From Miniphocaeibacter sp012841535 (GTDB lineage: Bacteria > Bacillota > Clostridia > Tissierellales > Peptoniphilaceae), in assembly GCF_049274025.1 (NCBI RefSeq), contig NZ_JBASRV010000058.1: 33,784 nt of DNA; one strand, 5' to 3'. A program made the position numbers and the translations under genes. Under the pieces are notes generated by a model that was given only the letters and a program-made list of their open reading frames with translations, was not told the origin of the DNA and made no database searches. How positions within the stretch are numbered: the first letter of the stretch is position 1; each line of letters opens with the position of its first letter. This document shows, one piece after another, positions 1 through 7,755 of the stretch.

Positions 1-1074
1 TTTTGAACTTAGGTAAATGTCGGTTATTACTAATAATATACCTTGGTAGAGACCGTAAAGTATATAATGTAGTTCAAAACCGTGCCAAATACCCATTGTT
101 CCCATGGTAATTAAAAAGGCTACTCTTGTAGCAAGTTTTCTACTTTTAAAGTTACCGTTTCTTAAATTATTTAGTAAAAATCTACTAAAAATATAGTCGC
201 TAAACCATTTTGATAGGGATATATGCCATCTGTCCCAAAATTCCTTCATATTTTTTGCCAGGAAGGGTTTATTAAAGTTTTCAGGAGCCTTAACTCCTAA
301 GAAATAACTTGTTCCTATGGCGAAGTTTGAATAACCGGCAAAATCAAAGAACAAGTAGAGTGTATAGGCATACATATATATAATTGTGCTTAAAAAAGCA
401 TAATTTTTAGGTAGATAATGTAAATTTTCCAATATACGTTCATTAATAAAAGAAGCTATGGCAAATTTATAAAGTATTCCCATAACAATCTTTTTAAATC
501 CCTCTATTAAATAATCATTAACATAAGTTACATTATTTATTTCACTATTGATTTCTTTAAAAAATCTTCTTTGCCTGTCAATAGGTCCGGAAGAAATTGT
601 TGGGAAAAAAGTTATAAAATAAAAAATATCCAGTATATTTTTATTTTTGAAATTACCATCTTTTGTATCAATAATAATTTGCCAAACTCTGAAACTCAAA
701 TATGAAATACCAATAAAGCCAATAGGAGGCATTTTCACATGAGGTGATAGTTTTACTAAAAATAAAGGTAATATACTTAAGGTAAGAACAAGATAATAAA
801 TATATTTATTTTTATTGTTCTTCCAATAATTTGTAAAAAATATTATTAATACAAATTGGTAAACTAAGTAAAGAATAAATTGTATTAAATTTATATAGGT
901 TTTAATATTCCAGGATAAATCCATATTGTCTACAAATATTAAGAATAGACAGGGAAGGGATACTAAAAATCCGTAATATTTAATTTTTTTACCTAAAATA
1001 CCTAAAATAATAGCCGGCAGTAGAAGTATAAAATAGACATACAGGGAAAAGAAATCACCAAATTGTGTTATCAT
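1..1074 (-). CDS. dltB: DltB, MBOAT-family D-alanyl transfer membrane protein (3' end cut by window)
   Basis: This is a membrane-bound O-acyltransferase that, in the Dlt pathway, moves D-alanine from the DltC carrier protein across the membrane toward teichoic acids. The frame is open for 358 codons to the left edge. The family is usually about 380-400 residues, so a short C-terminal piece is missing. Visible marks are many hydrophobic helices and the two conserved histidine motifs: DRWHIS (His284) and IWHG (His331), the latter matching the MBOAT catalytic His. The ATG shares its A with the dltA stop (TAATG), which implies translational coupling. dltC and dltD are expected beyond the edge. 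The identification is firm from motifs and context. Confidence 0.93.
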   Translation of the reverse strand, partial: MITQFGDFFSLYVYFILLLPAIILGILGKKIKYYGFLVSLPCLFLIFVDNMDLSWNIKTYINLIQFILYLVYQFVLIIFFTNYWKNNKNKYIYYLVLTLSILPLFLVKLSPHVKMPPIGFIGISYLSFRVWQIIIDTKDGNFKNKNILDIFYFITFFPTISSGPIDRQRRFFKEINSEINNVTYVNDYLIEGFKKIVMGILYKFAIASFINERILENLHYLPKNYAFLSTIIYMYAYTLYLFFDFAGYSNFAIGTSYFLGVKAPENFNKPFLAKNMKEFWDRWHISLSKWFSDYIFSRFLLNNLRNGNFKSRKLATRVAFLITMGTMGIWHGFELHYILYGLYQGILLVITDIYLSSK

Positions 1075-2579
1075 TAACTAAAATCCTCCAATAATTTCTT
1101 TCTATCTATTTTTCCATTAATATTTAATGGGAATTTATCCACTGCTATTATTTTTTTAGGAATCATGTAACTAGGTATGGATTTTTTTAATTTATTCTTA
1201 ATGTCTATATTTAATTTTAAGCCTTGTAAATCCGTCTTATTATTTAAAACAACAAAAGAAGTTAAATGAGTTACTTTATCATCTTTATAAACAGGAATAG
1301 TAATAGAGTTATCTATATAGTCAATATTTCTAATATTATTTGTAATATCGTCTAATTCAATTCTATAACCGTGTAGCTTTACTTGGAAATCCTTCCTTTC
1401 TTTAAAATAGTACAAATTTCCTTTTTTATAGACAATATCACCTGTTCTATAGGCCATTTTATTATCTTCTGTTGTAAAGAATTTTTCTTTAGTAAGTTCA
1501 GGATTTTTATAATAACCCTGACTAACACTGTCACCGGTACAAATTAACTCACCATCGGTATTATCATCATCGATTATTTTACCGTCTTTTTCAATATAAA
1601 ATCCAATATTTTCTCCAGGATAGCCAATTGGTAAGGAGTCTTCTGCAAGTAGATCCTCGTCTTTAATATAGCAGGCAGAAACTCCGCAAGTTGCTTCAGT
1701 AGGGCCGTATCCGTTAATAATTTCAACATCTTTAAACCTTGTATTCAATTGTCTAACTAGGTTTTTAGTTAATACTTCTCCAATGAATATAATTTTCTTT
1801 AAATTTGGAAGTAAATCTGAAGAGAATTTTTCATCAAATAAACATAATTCCATCATTGAAGGTGTTGATATCCAAACATTTAAGTTGGAGTTTTTCAAAG
1901 TATCAAATAAATAGTTGAAATCTTTAAGCATTTCTTTATCAATTGCAACTAAGGTAGCTCCAAGAGAAAAATATAGATGCACTGCTATAACAGATAGGTC
2001 AAAGGAGTAAGGTGCTTGGTCAAGAACATAGTAGTCGCCATTTCCAAATTCACAATATTCTTTAAACCAATGATTAAAGGTTTCTATATTTCTTTTTGAA
2101 ATTGGCACTCCTTTAGGCTCACCGGTGCTACCTGATGTAAATAATATATAGGCAATGTCATCATCTTTAATCCAACTGTCCTGACTAATTGTAGCCTTTG
2201 GATTTTCTTTTAGTATATTGTTTAGGTCATCTTTATTTATTTCAACATAGTTGTTATTTAATTTATTTTTAGAAAAATTAAATATTAAATTACCATTTAA
2301 TCTATTCATTATTTTACTTACTCTATTTTCCGGGAAAGTAATATCTATTGGAGAATAAGACCTACCTGCCTTTAAACTTGAAACAGCAGTTAAAAGCATT
2401 TCACTTTCCTTATTTCCATAAATAGCAACTGTTGAATTATCTTCTGTATTATTTTTTATATAATTAGCTAATATTTCCGACTTATTCCATAAATCCTTAA
2501 AAGTAATATTGTCATTACCATGGTTAATTGCTAATTTATCACTGTTTTTTAATTTAAATAATTCGTCTAATATCCACAT
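1074..2579 (-). CDS. dltA: DltA, D-alanine--D-alanyl carrier protein ligase
   Basis: This cytoplasmic adenylation enzyme activates D-alanine with ATP and loads it onto the phosphopantetheine arm of DltC, the first step of teichoic acid D-alanylation. At 501 residues it has normal family length. The ATP loop FTSGSTGEPKG is at residues 147-157, an aromatic-Gly motif (GYGPTEA) lies mid-protein, and the C-terminal NGKIDRK segment carries the catalytic Lys490. The ATG follows a GGGAG ribosome site. It is the first gene of the operon and overlaps dltB by one base. No small dltX-like frame is visible between its promoter and the start. Charge modification of the envelope commonly lowers sensitivity to cationic peptides (known for the family). 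Confidence 0.96.
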   Translation of the reverse strand: MWILDELFKLKNSDKLAINHGNDNITFKDLWNKSEILANYIKNNTEDNSTVAIYGNKESEMLLTAVSSLKAGRSYSPIDITFPENRVSKIMNRLNGNLIFNFSKNKLNNNYVEINKDDLNNILKENPKATISQDSWIKDDDIAYILFTSGSTGEPKGVPISKRNIETFNHWFKEYCEFGNGDYYVLDQAPYSFDLSVIAVHLYFSLGATLVAIDKEMLKDFNYLFDTLKNSNLNVWISTPSMMELCLFDEKFSSDLLPNLKKIIFIGEVLTKNLVRQLNTRFKDVEIINGYGPTEATCGVSACYIKDEDLLAEDSLPIGYPGENIGFYIEKDGKIIDDDNTDGELICTGDSVSQGYYKNPELTKEKFFTTEDNKMAYRTGDIVYKKGNLYYFKERKDFQVKLHGYRIELDDITNNIRNIDYIDNSITIPVYKDDKVTHLTSFVVLNNKTDLQGLKLNIDIKNKLKKSIPSYMIPKKIIAVDKFPLNINGKIDRKKLLEDFS

Positions 2580-2608
2580 AATAACTCCCTTTTAAAATTT
2601 CTTTCTGT

Positions 2609-2617
2609 ATTATACCA
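2609..2617 (-). promoter_or_regulatory. dltA promoter, extended -10
   Basis: On the minus strand TGGTATAAT reads as a perfect -10 (2609-2614) with a TGn extension (2615-2617), about 30 bases upstream of the dltA ATG. No good TTGACA box sits 16-18 bases upstream, so activity would rest on the extended -10. Confidence 0.65.
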
Positions 2618-2681
2618 TAGTAAAGCTTGTAAAGTATTGAAATTTTAAAATTGTAATGATTTTGTAATATATGGAAAAGAA

Positions 2682-2715
2682 AAATGCATCTATAGGTAAA
2701 TTTATAGATGCATTT
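2682..2715 (-). terminator. Terminator after the ABC permease gene (bidirectional-looking)
   Basis: A perfect 13-bp stem (2682-2694 with 2703-2715, core ATGCATCTATA) with an 8-base loop starts 5 bases past the permease stop. On the minus strand it is followed by a TTTTTCTTTT tract. A T-rich run also follows on the plus strand. It insulates the ytr-like operon from dlt. Confidence 0.85.
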
Positions 2716-2719
2716 CTTT

Positions 2720-3559
2720 TTAAATATCGACTTTTTTATTAAGCATATGAACTGTAAACATATATAGTAGTACAGTGATTATTATTTCAATAATGAAAAA
2801 ACCAAGGTTGAGATTTATATAATTAGTAGGCTCAAACACTGAATTAGCAAGTGAAATGTAGTCTAGTTTAGAAATTGATAGACTTTTTCCTATTGATAAA
2901 TAATAGGGAATAGCTATTGAAGTTACCATAGAAATGAGACTTTCGATTATTCCCCAAATAATATATACTAAAACCCAAATATAACCATTTCTACTATTCT
3001 TAAAAAATGCTTTTGTAAAAGTTATACAAAAGTATACAGCTATTAATGAAGCAAAAAACGAATATATATAGTGTAATATTAAGAAAATATTTGAGCCTAA
3101 TCCTACATTAAAGTAGCTCCAAGCTTCTTTAAGAGCCATAACAATATCGGTTATATATTCATTAAGGAAAATACCGTAAATAAGTAAATTTACAATTACG
3201 GTTACTATAGCCATTAAAACTGACCAAATAAATACATTTAAAATCTTAGCATTTAATAATTGTGACCCATTTATAGGTAGACTGAATTTCAAATAGGCAC
3301 TGTCTGTATAAAGATCTTTTCTAAAGGAACTAATAACCATAAATATAAAGCCTACAAAAACTGCTATAAATAAGCCAAAGACAAGTAATGATGATAAGCC
3401 CATTGAAATTGCACTAAATTCCGACATATTGTTTTCATTGATTTTAGTAGCTCTAATAATTGTAAAGGCTAAACTTAAAGAGGCAATAATTATTCCTAAT
3501 ATTATATATAAAAAATATTTTGAACTTTCCTTAAGTTCATATTTTAATAATTTAGTCAT
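2720..3559 (-). CDS. ABC transporter permease, ABC-2 type, of a YtrA-controlled operon
   Basis: This integral membrane protein of 279 residues has about six hydrophobic segments, starting with a helix near residues 14-36. It is the membrane half of the ABC exporter whose ATPase gene lies just upstream. The start at 3559 is preferred over an upstream in-frame codon at 3595 because GGAGGT lies just before it; that gives an 8-base overlap with the ATPase gene. Such GntR(YtrA)-ATPase-permease sets often respond to cell-envelope stress (family knowledge); the substrate cannot be told from sequence. An intrinsic terminator follows at once. Confidence 0.8.
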   Translation of the reverse strand: MTKLLKYELKESSKYFLYIILGIIIASLSLAFTIIRATKINENNMSEFSAISMGLSSLLVFGLFIAVFVGFIFMVISSFRKDLYTDSAYLKFSLPINGSQLLNAKILNVFIWSVLMAIVTVIVNLLIYGIFLNEYITDIVMALKEAWSYFNVGLGSNIFLILHYIYSFFASLIAVYFCITFTKAFFKNSRNGYIWVLVYIIWGIIESLISMVTSIAIPYYLSIGKSLSISKLDYISLANSVFEPTNYINLNLGFFIIEIIITVLLYMFTVHMLNKKVDI

Positions 3560-4262
3560 TATATACACCTCCAAATATTTCTTTATATTTTTCATCTATA
3601 GATATTCCGCTTTGAGTTCTTATATTTTCGGCAATATCATATTCAATGATTTTTCCATTACTAATAAAAGCAACTTCATCAAAAATATTCTCTATATCTC
3701 TAACTAAATGAGTTGAGATTATCATTGTACTTTCCGGTTCAATATTATCTATAATAGCGTTTAGAATTTCATCTCTTGCTACAGGGTCGACTCCTGCAAT
3801 TGGCTCATCAAGAATATACAATTTTGCCTTTCTAGCTAATATTAATGATAGATGTAATTTTTCAACCATACCCTTTGATAGGGATTTAATTTTAGAATCT
3901 TCATTTAAAGCTAGTGAATTTAAGATGTTTTTACATTTACTAGTATTAAAATCTTCGAAAAAGTCTTCGAAAAATTTAATGCTGTCGGAAATTTTATTAA
4001 AGTTATTTAAAATACTTCTATCAGGTAAATATGATACATAGGCTTTTGTAATAGGACCGGGAGCTTCACCATCTATTAGGACTTCACCTGAATAAGAACG
4101 TAATAAGCCGGCTAAAATTTTTATTAATGTTGTTTTTCCTGAGCCGTTAGGACCTAATAAACCAACGACTGTACCGTTTTTTAACTCTAGATTTAAATTG
4201 TCTAGGGCTAGGTTGTTATTATATTTTTTAGTTAGATTAGAAATTTGTACAATACTATTCAT
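3552..4262 (-). CDS. ABC transporter ATP-binding protein (YtrB-like)
   Basis: This is a cytoplasmic ATPase subunit of 236 residues. Walker A GPNGSGKT is at residues 37-44, the signature LSKGM at 128-132 (a degenerate LSGGQ), and Walker B LYILDEP at 148-154. The ATG at 4262 starts the usual beta-strand MNSIVQISNLTKKY; an upstream in-frame ATG at 4283 would add seven residues lying inside the repressor gene. It overlaps the GntR gene by 8 bases and the permease gene by 8 bases, so all three should be translated from one message. It powers the adjacent permease; substrate unknown. Confidence 0.9.
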   Translation of the reverse strand: MNSIVQISNLTKKYNNNLALDNLNLELKNGTVVGLLGPNGSGKTTLIKILAGLLRSYSGEVLIDGEAPGPITKAYVSYLPDRSILNNFNKISDSIKFFEDFFEDFNTSKCKNILNSLALNEDSKIKSLSKGMVEKLHLSLILARKAKLYILDEPIAGVDPVARDEILNAIIDNIEPESTMIISTHLVRDIENIFDEVAFISNGKIIEYDIAENIRTQSGISIDEKYKEIFGGVYND

Positions 4263-4617
4263 TTTCTTTCCATCCTTCTTCAATTAATTTTATACTTTCA
4301 TATTTTGTTAAACCCAGTTTTTGAATTTCATTTAAAAAATTACTTAGTATTTCTTTTGCTTTTTCTTCTTTTAAATTATTTACAATATCCGGGTCTGAAG
4401 TAACAAAATTTCCTAGTCCTCTTTTAGCATATATTACATTTTCTCTTTCCAGTTCACTGTAACTTCTTTGAACAGTATTTGGATTTACCTTTAAAGTAGA
4501 TGCTATTTCTCGAACAGAAGGGACTTTTTCATCTATTTTTAATTCTCCGCGAATGATTTGGTACTTTATATAATCCATTATTTGGACATATATTGGTTGG
4601 AAATCATTAAATTTCAT
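4255..4617 (-). CDS. GntR-family transcriptional regulator, YtrA subfamily
   Basis: This is a small DNA-binding repressor of 120 residues. A winged helix occupies residues 8-73, with the typical VPSVREIA...VNPNTVQRSY recognition region and the RGLGNFV wing. The short C-terminal part is helical and has no large effector domain, which is the YtrA arrangement. AGGAG lies 6 bases before the ATG. It is the first gene of a three-gene operon with its ABC transporter. A perfect 10-bp inverted repeat straddling the -10 region upstream is the likely self-operator. The inducing signal is unknown, but related systems react to envelope-active antibiotics. Confidence 0.9.
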   Translation of the reverse strand: MKFNDFQPIYVQIMDYIKYQIIRGELKIDEKVPSVREIASTLKVNPNTVQRSYSELERENVIYAKRGLGNFVTSDPDIVNNLKEEKAKEILSNFLNEIQKLGLTKYESIKLIEEGWKENE

Positions 4618-4630
4618 AAATATCTCCTTT

Positions 4631-4677
4631 CTATAATGTACTAACTCAATAATACATTATAGTTTGACTTTAGTCAA
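4631..4677 (-). promoter_or_regulatory. Promoter and inverted-repeat operator of the GntR-ABC operon
   Basis: On the minus strand -35 TTGACT (4672-4677), a 17-base spacer and -10 TATTAT (4649-4654) form a good promoter. A perfect inverted repeat CTATAATGTA / TACATTATAG occupies 4631-4640 and 4653-4662, with a 12-base gap, covering the -10 and the likely start site. That is the right place for autorepression by the YtrA-like protein. The -35 overlaps the last codons of the upstream decarboxylase gene. Confidence 0.72.
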
Positions 4678-6052
4678 TAGAAACATAGAGATTGTTTATA
4701 TCTTTGTTAAAGTCGGTATACACCTTTATTCCGGAGCTAATAAGCTCCTTAATATATTTAATAATTTCTTCACTTATTATATCGCCCTTTTTTAAGTAAA
4801 CACTTCCAGGAGGATAGATAATAATATTTTCATTTAATTTTCTACCGGCAGATTTATTTAAGGCAACAAAATGTTGCTGACTATTATTTTTATCTTCTGT
4901 GTCTTTAACTGTATTATTGTTTGTAGTAGTATCTGGCTTAAATTTTTTTAAAATCTTAGAAAGATATTCTAAATCCTCTTTTGTGTCCTCTGTAGTAGTA
5001 ATTAGAACTAAAATATTTTTACTTATCATTTCAAGATAAATATTATTTTCTTCCAGATAATTTTGTACATTAGAAGCTGGTATTTTAGTTTCAAGTATAA
5101 TTCTTGTAAAATCCTTATTAACATAGTCAGGTAGGTTAGGAATTTTAATCCATGGTAAATTTTCAATGGATTTTTCAAAATCTTTAATATAGTTTTTTAA
5201 ATTATTTAATTTTTCCTTTCCACAGGATTCCATATAGGCCCTACTAATATCAATAGAGGCCATTAATAAATATGATGGGGAAGAAGATTGAAGTTTTTCT
5301 ATCATATTTAAAACTTTTTTTATATTTAATTCACTTAAGTTATAGTTAAAATTTATTACTGAACTTTGAGTTAAGGCAGGAAGGGTTTTATGAAAGGAGT
5401 TAACAGAAATATGGGCACCGGATTTTAAAGCATTTACTGGTAAATCGGAATGATAATTTAAATGGGAGCCATGGGCTTCATCAACTAGTAGGATAATTTC
5501 ATTTTCACTACAATATTTTGCTAGTTTTTCAATGTTGGAACAAAGTCCATAATAATTTGGTCTTGAAAAAACTACCATTTTAATATTTTTATTTCTTTTT
5601 AATTCATTAATAATAATATCTTCATCAATAGGTAGGACTAAACCAGAATCATAAATTATATTTTCAAGAATTATAGGGTTTAATTTATTTAACTCAATAG
5701 CACTATAAACTGACTTATGGCAATCTTTAGAAATTAAAATACTGTCCTTATTATTAGTTAGTGCCATAATAGATGCTAAAATTCCTACTGTTGTACCATT
5801 AGTTAAATAGAAACTGTATTTAGACATTCTTTCTTTTGTCAGTAAGTCCATACCTTCTTTTAAAATCTCCTTAGAATTATATAGGTCATCTGTACCATTA
5901 ATTTCAGTAAAGTCTAAAGACAGTAAATTTTTGTAGATAGTCTTATATAATTCTGAAAATTTTCCCTTATGGCCAGGCATATGGAAACGGACTTTATCTT
6001 TTTTAGACATAGACAAAAGCCCCTGTAAAACAGGGGACTTTATATTTTTCAT
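4670..6052 (-). CDS. PLP-dependent Orn/Lys/Arg decarboxylase-family protein
   Basis: This fold-type I PLP enzyme of 460 residues belongs to the short YaaO/SpeA-like group, which decarboxylates a basic amino acid to a polyamine precursor. The N-terminus has FHMPGHKG (23-30), DEAHGSH at 191-197 binds the cofactor, and SFHKT carries the Schiff-base Lys222. The C-terminal region has LNKSAGR and YPPGS, typical of the family. Substrate (arginine, lysine or ornithine) cannot be chosen from this. Its ATG shares one base with the stop of the SCIFF maturase gene (TAATG), an unusual partner, and a GC-rich hairpin lies within its first codons. Confidence 0.85.
   Translation of the reverse strand: MKNIKSPVLQGLLSMSKKDKVRFHMPGHKGKFSELYKTIYKNLLSLDFTEINGTDDLYNSKEILKEGMDLLTKERMSKYSFYLTNGTTVGILASIMALTNNKDSILISKDCHKSVYSAIELNKLNPIILENIIYDSGLVLPIDEDIIINELKRNKNIKMVVFSRPNYYGLCSNIEKLAKYCSENEIILLVDEAHGSHLNYHSDLPVNALKSGAHISVNSFHKTLPALTQSSVINFNYNLSELNIKKVLNMIEKLQSSSPSYLLMASIDISRAYMESCGKEKLNNLKNYIKDFEKSIENLPWIKIPNLPDYVNKDFTRIILETKIPASNVQNYLEENNIYLEMISKNILVLITTTEDTKEDLEYLSKILKKFKPDTTTNNNTVKDTEDKNNSQQHFVALNKSAGRKLNENIIIYPPGSVYLKKGDIISEEIIKYIKELISSGIKVYTDFNKDINNLYVSID
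6020..6036 (-). promoter_or_regulatory. GC-rich hairpin inside the first codons of the decarboxylase gene
   Basis: On the minus strand a perfect 7-bp stem CCCCTGT-TTT-ACAGGGG falls at nucleotides 17-33 of the gene and is followed by CTTTTGTCT. It is the strongest short hairpin of this AT-rich stretch. It could act as a weak terminator or slow translation past the overlap; that role is inference. Confidence 0.45.
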
Positions 6053-7419
6053 TATATTGATTCTCCTTGCATCATTTTTGCAACTTCAACCATAATTGCA
6101 CATTCTGTTCTTTTCTTTTGCATTTCGCAGCCAACTTCATACGGCTTCATAATATCGCCATTAAAATTATAGGCATTAGCATGACAACCGCCGGAACAAT
6201 AGAACTTGTTCCAACAATTTTTACAATCCTCTTTTGAAAAAACATGACAATTTAAAAATTCATCTTGCATTTCTCTAGGAAGTTCAACTTTTTCATCTAA
6301 AATATTTGCCATTTTGAATTTTTCATTACCAACAAATTGGTGACAAGGATAAATATCTCCTTCAGGAGTTACTGCTACATATTCACAGCCGGCACCACAG
6401 CCGGACATTCTTTTTATAATACAAGGACCTTGGGTTAAATCCACCATAAAATGGAAGAATTTAAAGGGATCACCTGCAACTTGTGCTTTAGCATAATCAA
6501 TAGCTAAATTTTCATATTCCTGTAAAATAGTAGGAAGATCTTCTTCCCTTATAGCATATTCGTTGTAATCGGCATCAACAACAGGCTCAACTGAAGCTAA
6601 ATCGAATCCTAAATCCTTAAAGAGTTTAACGTCTTTTGAAAAATCTAAATTCTTTCTAGTAAATGTACCTCTTACATAGTAGTACTTATTTTTTCTTCCT
6701 TGAATTAGTTTTTGGTATTTAGGAACTATAATATCGTAAGTGCCCTTGTCATTAATAGTTGGACGCATTTCATCGTTTATTTCTTTTCTTCCGTCTAAAC
6801 TAAGAACAACATTGTGCATATGTCTATTAATATAGTCGATTTTATCATCATCTAATAAGATGCCATTAGTTGTTATTGTAAATCTGAAATATTTATTGTT
6901 TTTTTCTGCTATTTCATTGCCGTATTCCACTAACTCCTTAACTAAATCAAAATCCATTAGTGGTTCGCCACCAAAGAAGTCCACTTCTAAGGCTTTTCTA
7001 CTGCCTGAATTAGCAACTAAATAGTCTAAAGCTTTTTTACCAACTTCTGATGACATATAGGCTTTATGTCCACCAAAATCTCCTTGAGAGGCAAAACAGT
7101 ATTTACATTTTAAATTACAGTCATGTACTACATGTAGACACATAGCCTTAAGTACAGGTTCTCTTTTTTCAAATTCCTCTATATTTAGATAATCATCGGA
7201 AGTAAAAAGTAAACCTTGATTTTCCATTTCCTGAATTTCATCATAGGCTTCAGCCACTTTTTCTTTTGGATAATTATTTAATATTGAAATTATTTCTTCT
7301 TTTGTATTTGTTTTATAATAATCTAAAATATCATAACTAATATCGTCTACTACATGTACAGCGCCACCATAAATGTCTAGTACTATATTATAGTTATTCA
7401 TTTTATATTTATGAATCAT
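6052..7419 (-). CDS. SCIFF peptide maturase, radical SAM/SPASM enzyme (CteB-like)
   Basis: This is an iron-sulfur radical SAM enzyme of 455 residues that forms a Cys-Thr thioether bridge in the SCIFF peptide (known for the family). An N-terminal RiPP-recognition-like region comes first, then the radical SAM CxxxCxxC motif with Cys101, Cys105 and Cys108. The GGEP motif for SAM binding follows (FFGGEPL). The C-terminal SPASM domain is rich in cysteine (CGAGCEY, YPCHQF, DCKNCWNKFYCSGGCH), consistent with two further 4Fe-4S clusters. The ATG follows AGGAG. The precursor gene lies directly upstream and the PLP decarboxylase directly downstream with overlapping stop/start codons. Confidence 0.95.
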   Translation of the reverse strand: MIHKYKMNNYNIVLDIYGGAVHVVDDISYDILDYYKTNTKEEIISILNNYPKEKVAEAYDEIQEMENQGLLFTSDDYLNIEEFEKREPVLKAMCLHVVHDCNLKCKYCFASQGDFGGHKAYMSSEVGKKALDYLVANSGSRKALEVDFFGGEPLMDFDLVKELVEYGNEIAEKNNKYFRFTITTNGILLDDDKIDYINRHMHNVVLSLDGRKEINDEMRPTINDKGTYDIIVPKYQKLIQGRKNKYYYVRGTFTRKNLDFSKDVKLFKDLGFDLASVEPVVDADYNEYAIREEDLPTILQEYENLAIDYAKAQVAGDPFKFFHFMVDLTQGPCIIKRMSGCGAGCEYVAVTPEGDIYPCHQFVGNEKFKMANILDEKVELPREMQDEFLNCHVFSKEDCKNCWNKFYCSGGCHANAYNFNGDIMKPYEVGCEMQKKRTECAIMVEVAKMMQGESI

Positions 7420-7449
7420 AAGGTCTCCTTAGTTTGTTAAAAGAATAAT

Positions 7450-7455
7450 ATTATA
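7450..7455 (-). promoter_or_regulatory. Possible -10 element for the SCIFF maturase gene
   Basis: The minus strand has TATAAT here, between the SCIFF terminator and the maturase start, but no convincing -35 at proper spacing. It would allow separate transcription of the maturase; read-through of the terminator is the alternative. Confidence 0.3.
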
Positions 7456-7474
7456 TTCTAAAGTAGATTTTAAC

Positions 7475-7506
7475 AATAAAAAAGAGCTATATAGCTCTTT
7501 TTTATT
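7475..7506 (-). terminator. Terminator/attenuator between SCIFF precursor and maturase
   Basis: A perfect 16-bp palindromic arm pair (7475-7490 and 7491-7506, core AAAGAGCTAT) overlaps the SCIFF stop codon and ends in a T-run on the minus strand. It should terminate most transcripts after the peptide gene, keeping precursor in excess over maturase. Confidence 0.8.
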
Positions 7507-7654
7507 ATCTATTTTCGTTTTCGCATTCTTGGTTTCCAACAGTACAAGATGTTTTACATGCTGATTGACAAGAAGTTTGACATTCACCACATCCACCTGT
7601 ACATGCTGATTCTTTCAAAGAATTGCCTGCTAATGTTTTAATGTGTTTTTTCAT
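7505..7654 (-). CDS. SCIFF precursor peptide (Cys-rich RiPP)
   Basis: This 49-residue peptide starts MKKHIKTLAG and contains GGCGECQTSCQSACKTSC, the hallmark of the SCIFF family, a ribosomally made, modified peptide nearly universal in Clostridia. Cysteines are at 18, 22, 25, 29, 33, 37 and 44: seven instead of the six the family is named for, Cys18 being the likely extra. By analogy with CteA, a thioether between Cys33 and Thr38 is expected (inference from spacing). GGAGGT precedes the ATG and an extended -10 promoter lies upstream. The maturase gene follows after a terminator hairpin. The function of mature SCIFF is not known. Confidence 0.93.
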   Translation of the reverse strand: MKKHIKTLAGNSLKESACTGGCGECQTSCQSACKTSCTVGNQECENENR

Positions 7655-7684
7655 AATTATGTACCTCCATAAAATATACACCTT

Positions 7685-7693
7685 ATTATATCA
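7685..7693 (-). promoter_or_regulatory. SCIFF gene promoter, extended -10
   Basis: The minus strand reads TGATATAAT (-10 at 7685-7690 with TGn extension), about 30 bases before the SCIFF ATG. A partial -35 (TTGTTA) lies 18 bases upstream. Confidence 0.65.
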
Positions 7694-7712
7694 TAGATAT
7701 TGTAATAGTAAC

Positions 7713-7755
7713 AACAATAGAAGAAGATTAATATTAAAATTCTTCTATTATTGTT
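7713..7755 (-). terminator. Weak terminator-like stem at the end of thrB
   Basis: Arms 7713-7725 and 7740-7755 pair (TAGAAGAA with TTCTTCTA plus further bases across a bulge), spanning the thrB stop. The following sequence is only moderately T-rich, so termination is uncertain. Confidence 0.35.

Noticed and set aside
3429..3707. Plus-strand open frame across the ABC permease/ATPase junction
   Set aside because: It is antisense to two well-supported overlapping genes and its translation is low-complexity.
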